The notes under the pieces are model-generated. The model did not search any database, was not told the origin of the DNA, and saw only the letters and a list, made by a program, of their open reading frames with translations. A DNA stretch of 64,000 nucleotides from Campanula takesimana. Lineage: Eukaryota > Streptophyta > Magnoliopsida > Asterales > Campanulaceae. Every line of letters starts with the position of its first letter. Position 1 is the stretch's first letter. This document shows, in pieces, positions 57,213-64,000 of this stretch. The position numbers and the translations under genes were made by a program. The stretch spans positions 1,116,001 through 1,180,000 of the forward strand of contig JAOWBW010000112.1 of assembly GCA_026119855.1 (NCBI GenBank). The letters are read 5' to 3'.

Positions 57213-60208
57213 CTGTGTATGTGAATATATATATATATATATGTACACACACACACACACACATATATATACAGAGAGAGAGAGAGAGAAAATGAACTTT
57301 ACCTAAGCCAATGAGGCCTACAAACACGCAAACAATGGCAAATCCAGCCAGCCCAAATGAGGTCCCTTCATTTTGAGTGTATGACAAAACATAGTGCAAA
57401 AGATATCTGGATTCCCGCATAAAGATCAAGGGCATTGGAATGTGAGATTCATAGTATATTGCAAAAATTTATGCAATTGCAGCTCACGAGAAGGCTAACT
57501 AACTTCATGATGCTCTAACCAGAAAAATAAAAAAGAAATTTTAGAACCATCGAGAAAATTTCAGTACCCAGATAAGCAGACAGTGTTAAGAGTGTGTGAA
57601 GAAGGCAATCCATATTCCAAAGCATTTTCTTTCTCATCTTCGGTGGCAGTCACTCTCCTCACAGGTGGCGAACTTGGTCTAGGAGCTGAAACCACGTCCT
57701 ACGAAACAAAAGCAGCAAAGCAATACTGATTGATGATTATAGCTAAACTCCATTCAAGAAGAAAATAGAATTTTAATATTAGATAAATCAAAAGAATACC
57801 TTTATGCAATTCCCTGTGTAGTCACAGAATGCCATCAATAGGGTCATTTGTCTGGCCAATTTCCCATGTCCACTCTACAACATCAAATGGTATCATGCGC
57901 AATTCAGTTTTCAACAAATATAAGTAAATATTGAGGATTTTATATTACTCCCTTTATCCCACAATGAATGTCCTTTTTCAAGGAATTTGTCCCACAATGA
58001 ATACCAAAAAAAATTCACTGGTCTCTTTAGCTAAACTAAATATTTGGAAAGAGGATTACAAAAAAACACATCATGTTCTTGCCACTAAATTGTATAAAAG
58101 TAGAGATTTTCATAATGTCCCTTAAAATTGAAATTTGGACATTTATTTAGGGGCAGAGAGAGTATTGATAAATGTAACAAATGCTAATTCGTGTTGAATG
58201 ATAACATTCACGTACAACGCCTACCCATGGCATTACATGGCATTACACAGAAACAAAAGTAGCGAAGCAAGAAAATAAACAAATGGGTACGTATTTCAGG
58301 TCCTTAGAAAATCAAGGTGATCCTTCAAGGAAAAAAAAATCAAGGTGAAAATGAATGTTTTCTTAGGAATGTATTCACACCCGAAAAATACACAAATAAC
58401 ACACCTACATGGCATTTCATTAGAAAGTTGCAATTCCATACTTACACGTACTTGATATTACTAGACAAAGTTGGGAAATGAGTATCCATTAATTAGCAAT
58501 CTGAACTAACTACTACCTGTTGGGGTTGGAACCGAACCGGGATAGAGGATCAAGTCTACACGGAAGAGAAGGAAGAAATCCGCGGAAAACCATTATGGTA
58601 GCTATACGGTCCCATGGTGCGGCTGCATAGGTTACAGAATGGTGGGAAAATTGCCAACACAAAAAGGAAAAGGGACCGGAACCTATGCGGTCGCATAGCC
58701 GTGATTTCCAGCTTTTCTTGTTTTGAGTAGGATTCCTTTTAATGATTTTTTTGTTATCCTTAAGAGTTTAGAAATCTGAACTAACTACTACCTGTTGGGG
58801 CTGGAACCGAACCGGGATAGAGGATCAAGTCTACACGGAAGAGAAGGAAGAAATACACGGAAAACCATTATGGTAGCTATACGGTCCCATGGTGCGGCTG
58901 CATAGGTTACAGAATGGTGGGCAAATTGCCAACGCAAAAAGGAAAAGGGACTGGAACCTATGCGGTCGCATAGCCCTGATTTCCAGCTTTTCTTGTTTTG
59001 AGTAGGATTCCTTTTAATGTATGTTTTGTTATCCTTAAGAGTTTAGGTTTGCTTCCTATAAAGGCCAAGTGACTGCATGAGACATCGTGTGCCAAAAAAA
59101 TAGCCAGATAGAATCTGTGAGATCCACAAGAGAGCCTAAGACAGCGGTAGCCTTTGGGGTGCCGTTAGGGGCATTCCATGGATGGCCATGGTGTATGTCT
59201 AGGGGCAAGATGTGTGAGGGTGCGTTTACATAGAGAAAGTGACGACTCCAAAGGGTGAGTGCATGAGCTTTGTTGTAACACCATAGATTGTGATATTAGT
59301 GAATATCCTGGCTCGGTGCCTCTAGACGTAGTCCGATCGAGGGACAAACTGAGTGAACAAATATCGTGTTCTTTTCTTGTTTATTGGTTTCATATGGATT
59401 GTTGCATGCATCTTGTGTATTCCCATGGGCATGGTATGGGACATTGGCTGCTCGGGTACCGCAATTTCCCTAACACTACCTCCATCCCACAATGAGTGTC
59501 CAAAAAATTATCAAATTATCAAATTTGCTTTTGATCAAGAGCAAATTAAAAGGTTTTTTGGACATTCATTTTGGGACGGAGTGAGTATGATATTTTCTTC
59601 CTTGCAAAACAATACGAACACATTCATACCCCATAACATTCCTAACTGGCATTTCCATGAAAACAGAAATTCAGTAACTTTTTCAATAGGAATGAATTCT
59701 AGTGTGTGTGTGTGTGTGTGTAGAGAGAGAGAAGGGGGCGGGGGTCAAAAGGCATACCCAGAAGAGCAGAGGAAGAAAACCAGTGTAGAAAGGCACAGAA
59801 ACAACACAAGACAACCCAGAGAACAGCGCATCCAAAGCCCCATGCTGGAATTTCTGCAAAAAGAAAACCACCAAGAAATTCACCCAAATTTACAACAACA
59901 AATAATTCAAAGATTTCAATAAACACAAATCCTTTCCAACATTGGAAACATCACAAAAAATTCAACCCAAAATTTTACTTTTTGATACATAAAATTACAG
60001 AAAAAAAAAAAAAAAGAAAAATTAAATAAAGGGTTCGTCGCAAAACCTGGATCTGAAGAATGATAGGAGTGCCGGAGACAACCCAACGGCAAACCCACGG
60101 TTGGGTAAATGATCTAATCTTTTGGGTAACATTAAAAATTGAAGAAAATACAATCCATGATAAAATCCCACAAAGAAAAGTCACTTGCCATCCGGCTATG
60201 CTCTCCAT
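54712..60208 (-). CDS. SPP1: Sphingoid-phosphate phosphatase / lipid phosphate phosphatase delta, 408 aa
   Basis: ER-membrane PAP2-superfamily enzyme that dephosphorylates long-chain base 1-phosphates; in Arabidopsis SPP1 (LPP-delta) affects ABA/stomatal signalling. Minus-strand exons: 60208-60047, 59853-59758, 57874-57800, 57698-57568, 57406-57303, 57057-56929, 56574-56459, 55125-54712 (stop TGA). All splice phases agree. Start MESIAGWQ. Catalytic motifs intact: C1 KDVVSAPRP (about 111-118), C2 LPSSH (142-146), C3 GRVYLGMHSVVD (190-201). Several hydrophobic segments flank them. Length is close to the Arabidopsis protein. Intron 2 (1.9 kb) hosts a Stowaway and a solo LTR; intron 5 a (GT/TA) microsatellite; intron 7 a Stowaway. 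Likely functional. Confidence 0.95.
56136..56388. mobile_element. Stowaway-like MITE (SPP1 intron 7)
   Basis: Left TACTCCCTCTGTCACGGAAT and right TTCAGCGACAGAGGGAGTA, inverted copies; inner TTTGAGCAATAA / TTATTGCTTAAA pair. Confidence 0.85.
57141..57290. repeat. Compound (GT)n/(TA)n/(GA)n microsatellite (SPP1 intron 5)
   Basis: A unit GTGTGTCTGTGTATGTGAAT followed by a (TA)n run occurs twice, then (AC)n that can pair with the (GT)n tracts. Confidence 0.8.
57946..58164. mobile_element. Stowaway-like MITE (SPP1 intron 2)
   Basis: Left TACTCCCTTTATCCCACAAT and right ATTTAGGGGCAGAGAGAGTA. Confidence 0.7.
58518..59475 (+). mobile_element. Solo LTR 4 (family C) in SPP1 intron 2, with internal tandem duplication
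   Basis: Starts TGTTGGGGTTGG and ends CCCTAACA; CTACC flanks both sides (58513-58517, 59476-59480). TATA box TATAAAGG at 59057 gives + orientation. The 285-bp segment 58501-58785 (17 bp of flank plus the LTR start) is repeated from 58786. Each copy carries TATGCGGTCGCATAG and GGTGCGGCTGCATAGG. Opposite in sense to SPP1. Confidence 0.82.
59477..59588. mobile_element. Stowaway-like MITE next to solo LTR 4
   Basis: TACCTCCATCCCACAATGAG at left and TCATTTTGGGACGGAGTGAGTA-type right end pair. The LTR inserted at or in its left terminus. Confidence 0.75.
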
Positions 60209-60610
60209 TATTCTCTCTCTCTGAATTTGAATTTTCTCCTCAATCCCCTCAATTTGAAAGTGGGGGATCAAGAAGAATGGTAAAGAATTGTGACAAAAAA
60301 GCGTGGAAAATTAAGAGCTGTCTTTTTGTGCTGGGAAAGAACGAAGACTCTGTCCGATTTTTTTTTTTTTTTTATTATTATTATTATTTTGGGGTTAAAT
60401 AAAATTGAAATTGAATTTTATTGTGGATGCTGTTTATGGTGGAGAAATTCCTGGTACAGCTCATTTAGGAACATTCCAATTTCTAAGTAATGGAATAGGA
60501 ATACATACAAGTAGTACACCCAATATCTTTATCTTTATTAATTTTCACGTGTTCGTTAATTTTTTAGAATGCCCCATGTTTTCTTGAAATACCCTAAGGC
60601 CCCTCAAAAC
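60209..60610 (-). other. SPP1 5' leader and promoter-side spacer
   Basis: No gene recognised. CT-rich leader just upstream of the start and a T/TTA run at 60359-60388. AATACATACAAGTA and CACCCAAT near 60500 recur beyond the hAT MITE near 60949, suggesting a small duplication. Confidence 0.4.
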
Positions 60611-60935
60611 TAGGGATGGCCAAAACCGGTTCCGGGCCCGGTTCCGGTTCGGCAAAAGGGTGACCCTGAACCGGCCCGCGCTTACCCCGGTTCCGGTTTG
60701 GCACAATCCGGTTCCGGTACGGTTCCGGTCTCCCCCTTTAAAATTATTGAAAAACAAGGGATTTTCGGTCCGGTTCCGGTCCGGTTCGGCATATATGTGA
60801 CCCTGAACCGGCCCGGATGCCTTGCGGTTTCGGTTCGTCCGGTTCCGGTTTCCTCCCCGGTTTGCTCCGGTTCCGGGCTTTTCCGGTCCGGTTTCGGTCC
60901 GGTTTTCCGGTTTCGACTCGGTTTGGCCATCCCTA
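60611..60935. mobile_element. hAT-type MITE rich in CCGGTT motifs, copy 2 (inverted)
   Basis: Ends TAGGGATGGCCAAAAC / GTTTGGCCATCCCTA with perfect 8-bp duplication CTCAAAAC (60603-60610, 60936-60943). Closely related to the element at 41540-41889 in reverse orientation, sharing GGGTGACCCTGAACCGG and the same core. Confidence 0.92.
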
Positions 60936-62588
60936 CTCAAAACTAATGGAATACATACAAGTACACCCAATGTCTTTATCTTTAAATCCATCTGGTGGTT
61001 TAACGAAATACTGAAACTCAAATATCCCTCCCCTCCCGCCCAAACCCTAAGTCACATTACGCATCTGACACTTGCCTCCCTCATTTCAAAATTTTCTTCC
61101 TCTCTCTTTACACTCTCCACCTCCTTCCTCTACGACGACTCCCTTCGTCCCTTCCATCAACATCATTACTAGTTTTGCTTCTGCTTTTCTCGATCGACTA
61201 AATACGCACGTTTACAAGCCTTAAATTTTGGTACTGAAAATGATAACCGTCAGCTTTATCACCAAATGTCAGCAAATACATCACTAGATGCCGATGACCA
61301 CAAAACATAATTTAATCATGGCTCCTGTAGTTCCCAAATTTGGAGATGTCGTTTTCCTATAATTTGATACCTTTGAGTAAGAAATGGAGGTCACTAACAT
61401 GGATATGGTTTTTCGAAGGCCCTTGATTGTTTGCAGTTGGTGTGAAGTTGAGGATTTCCGATTATTAATTGACCAGTAATCTCGTCACCATCAACCGCAC
61501 CAAACTGAGATTGACTCTAGAGATTTTGATCTTGTGTGATGTTGGTAATTGTTTTTATAGTTTTTGTTACATTGGGTTTGATAATATTATATTTGTGAGT
61601 TATTAGAAGTATTGTTTAGTTTTGAACAGTTTGTAATTCAAAAGGTTGATTCATTATCAAATAATTTGGTCTTAATTTGATTTTTTTGTTTGCATTTTGA
61701 ACATTAAATTTAAGTATAAAAGTTAGCTTTCAAAGTTATAAATTGGTTTAAGATATAGTTATCTCTCAAATTTTTTTCTCTCTGAAACTTCTCATGTAAC
61801 GCCTGTCCTAATTCCTGTTAAATTCTTGCCTTGCGTAATTATATGCTATTTTATTTGAGTTAATTATTTAACTAATTGAGCAAGTTTAGGTCCTAAGTGT
61901 TCAAAGTTGAAACTTTAAGGTCATTTGTGAAAAATAAAGTTTAGGGGCTAAAATGCTCAAATTGAAGCTTGAAGGGCCTTTTTGTTAAAAGTGAAACTTG
62001 AGGGGTCAAAGTGTAATTCTTGAAACTTGAAAGGATAACTATCCTTCCTTCTCTGGGAAGATCATTATTCCCCAAATCTTTCTCGTTCTTTCTCTCTGTC
62101 TCAGAAAAGAAAGTTAGGGTTTACCCTATTCTCGATCCCTCTTGCTTAATTATGCATTTGTTCGAAAATCTGACTCCGCATAAATGATCAGGGCGGTGAG
62201 TAGAGCATTTCCTGCCAAACAGAAATTAGTTTGGGTGAATTTGATTTCGGAGTAGGTAAGTCACTAGCTCCTCCTTGCTTGTAATAACATGTCTATATGT
62301 TGGATTGGTTTATATACACAGCCCCTTATTTCCACAGCCCAATTAAATTACCAAAATACCCCTATATATATATATTTTTATTTTTTTTTTTCAATTTCAC
62401 TCTCCTCACGTTCGCTCCCTAACCCGCTCTCTCTCTCTCTCGGTTTGAAACGACGAAAGAGAAACGAACGGTCTCTCTCACGGTCGTCGCTCACCGTCGC
62501 CGTCGTCGTTCTCTCTCGCTCGCTCTGTGTTCTTCTATCTCACCTCTCTCTCTCACAGTAAAAAAAAAAAAAAACTTTCGAAATTGAA
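60936..62588 (+). other. Spacer and presumed 5' leader of the PMD gene
   Basis: No recognisable coding sequence. 61797-62290 (TGTAACGCCTGTCCTAATTC onward, with AGGTAAGTCACTAGCTCC) is reminiscent of plant LTR sequence but I could not find matching ends. A (CT)n-rich leader lies at 62427-62550 just before the PMD start. Confidence 0.4.
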
Positions 62589-63944
62589 ATGGTGAAACTT
62601 AAAATACCCAAGACCGCCGCCGGGACCGCCGCCGCCACAACCGCCGCCCACATCGCCGCCGGGACTAGCTCGTCTACAGCGCCTGTGAAAAAGGTAAGCA
62701 ATTTCGAGCCTTATTTTACATTTCTATATTCCCAAAGTATATTTTTTTGAAATTGAAATTGGTGTGTCTCGTGTAACACAACTCGAGATGCATCTCGGGT
62801 GTGTTTACACGAGACAAGTCTCGTATAAAACCACTCGAGATGCATCTCGAATGGTGTTACACGAGATGTCATCTCGTGTAAACCCACTCGAGATGCATCT
62901 CGAGTGGTGTTACACGAGATGGATCCTTCTGAATATTGTGAATTATCAGTCAGCATTGTGTTCATTTATTTAATCTACTGTAACTGTCGCTAATGTATAT
63001 TCTCTTATTTGTGTTTTTTGTAGGCACGTGATCCTATGACCGTTTCAGCTAGAAAGAGGAAGGCTGAAGAGCGTTTGGAGAGAGGAGAAAACCGGAGCAA
63101 GGCTCGGAATGACGAGGATGCCACAGCTGATGATGAGCAGGAGGATAGGGAGGAGGAGGCGGCAGCAGATGATGATGTTCAGGAGGAGGAGGCGGCGGTC
63201 GATGGGGATAGTGAGGAGGAGGAGGAGGATAGTGATGATGGGGAGGAGGAGAGTGATAGTGATGATGGGGAGGAGGAGAGTGATAGTGATGATAGGGATG
63301 AGGATGGGGAGGGGCAGGAGGGGGGGGGGCAGGATGATGAGGAGGTGGAGGTGGGGGTGAAGGAGGAGGAGGATGATGAGGATGATGATGTAGTAGAGCC
63401 GCCTAGACCTCTGAGACACGGGAGGAGGCGGGGTCAGGATGCGCCACCATCATGGCAGCTTCAGAGGGACCCCGGTGGTGGGCCAGAGGATGTTTCACTG
63501 ATGTACGGGTTCGGTGACCACCGAGCCAGACAGATTTGGGGTGACTCTACTACTGAGGGATTGGTGACTTTCCATACGAGACTCACGCATCTTGCACAGT
63601 AAGCTTAGCATTAATGTGAAATGTTTTAAATATTGAAGTTATTTATACCACACACTCTAAATATTCCATTAATTATCATCCTATGCTGCTTTTCTTGAGT
63701 ACTGATAATATTTTTTGTTTCGAATGAACAGGTTCAAGCGTGATGAGCAGCCGGTTGCTGATAGAGCCTGGCTGGCCCTCGTAGATGCCTCTGGCCTCCA
63801 GCATCTGCATGATTCCGTCATTCATAGGCCTAACCATGCCCTCCTAACGGCATTTTTGGAACGGTGGTCTCCCGAGACTAACTCGTTCCACATGCCGTGG
63901 GGGGAGATGACGATTACTTTACATGACAGTTTTTCATATCCTGG
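62589..63944 (+). CDS. MAIN-like plant mobile domain (PMD) protein, 5' part (3' end outside window)
   Basis: Exons 62589-62693, 63024-63598 and 63732 to about 63944, with consistent phases. Exon 1 codes an Ala/Thr-rich leader (MVKLKIPKTAAGTAAATTAA). Exon 2 begins Lys/Arg-rich, then a long Glu/Asp/Ser tract (about residues 50-150), a basic patch, and the start of the PMD-type region. Exon 3 has the PMD core: ALLTAFLERWSPETNSFHMP and WGEMTITLHD. PMD proteins (MAIN, MAIL1) act in transposon silencing and chromatin, and PMD is also carried by some plant transposons, so this could be a host gene or a transposon-borne copy. Exon 3 donor (CCTGG/GTATGT) is my reading; the domain continues outside. 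Confidence 0.82.
62776..62925. repeat. Tandem palindromic repeat, about 52-bp period (PMD intron 1)
   Basis: Three units, each centred on CTCGAGATGCATCTCGAG (perfect at 62887-62904; nearly so at 62782 and 62834), separated by TTACACGAGA / TCTCGTGTAA, which are themselves complementary. The third unit and its flanks form a near-perfect palindrome of about 50 nt. Confidence 0.85.
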
Positions 63945-64000
63945 GTATGTTTTTATAACATCGCTTCGATACTCCATTCACAATTATATAACTGTCTACA

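Noticed and set aside
61797..62290. Possible LTR starting TGTAACGCC upstream of the PMD gene
   Set aside because: Suggestive start and internal AGGTAAGTCACTAG, but no matching end, no 5-bp duplication and no second copy.
63045..63419. Ile/Leu-rich frame on the minus strand
   Set aside because: Antisense shadow of the acidic exon 2 of the PMD gene (GAT/GAG repeats read backward).
1..64000. CRISPR array, bacterial operon or phage module
   Set aside because: No spaced direct repeats, no cas-like proteins, and all genes are plant nuclear genes with introns.

Overview
This is nuclear DNA from a flowering plant, most likely a eudicot. The genes are rich in GT-AG introns, the proteins match land-plant families (PGAP1-like, PORR, RH37/DDX3-type helicase, SPP1/LPP-delta, plant mobile domain), and about half of the window is plant transposable elements. 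The species cannot be named from the sequence. No bacterial genes or operons and no CRISPR arrays are present.

Layout. (1) 1-12.6 kb, + strand: the 3' part (14 exons, about 801 aa) of a GPI inositol-deacylase PGAP1-like gene whose lipase-domain exons lie upstream of the window. (2) 14.8-16.0 kb, +: an intron-less PORR-domain organelle RNA-splicing factor. (3) 17.9-33.3 kb, -: a complete six-exon DEAD-box RNA helicase of the RH37/RH52/RH11 (Ded1/DDX3) group, 631 aa. Its 8.1-kb second intron holds a Mutator-like element (24892-31563). Inside that lies a 5.2-kb inverted duplication built from Helitron sequence with a captured zf-XS-type gene fragment, then a hAT element, then a Stowaway MITE. 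(4) 34.7-39.5 kb: a repeat block with a nested hAT > Stowaway > MULE-like insertion, a CTCGAG-rich hAT MITE, and a fold-back MULE split by a Helitron. (5) 39.9-52.8 kb: a SINE, then a full-length but dead Ty1/Copia element on the - strand, itself interrupted by one hAT MITE and three solo LTRs. (6) 53.0-53.3 kb: a fragment resembling the coat-protein region of an endogenous pararetrovirus, set in a (TA)n tract. (7) 54.7-60.2 kb, -: a complete eight-exon sphingoid-phosphate phosphatase (SPP1/LPP-delta), 408 aa, with a solo LTR in intron 2. (8) 62.6 kb to the window end, +: the first three exons of a MAIN-like plant mobile domain gene.

The host genes are ordinary housekeeping genes with no evident functional link: GPI-anchor remodelling and sphingolipid phosphate turnover in the ER, organellar and cytosolic RNA metabolism, and a chromatin/silencing-type PMD protein.

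The unusual content is in the repeats. Three things stand out. First, a long transcribed inverted repeat sits in the helicase intron and carries two copies of a gene fragment related to the SGS3/XS zinc finger; its architecture is that of a natural hairpin-siRNA locus. Second, short GC-rich palindromic cassettes (GGGCGACCGCCC and relatives) occur in four solo LTRs, and the cassette sequence does not follow LTR family. Third, six hAT-type elements share TAGG..TGGC-like ends, but each interior is made of one short motif; five of the six have perfect 8-bp target duplications. Many insertions could be checked internally because the target duplication, or even the empty site, is present in the window.
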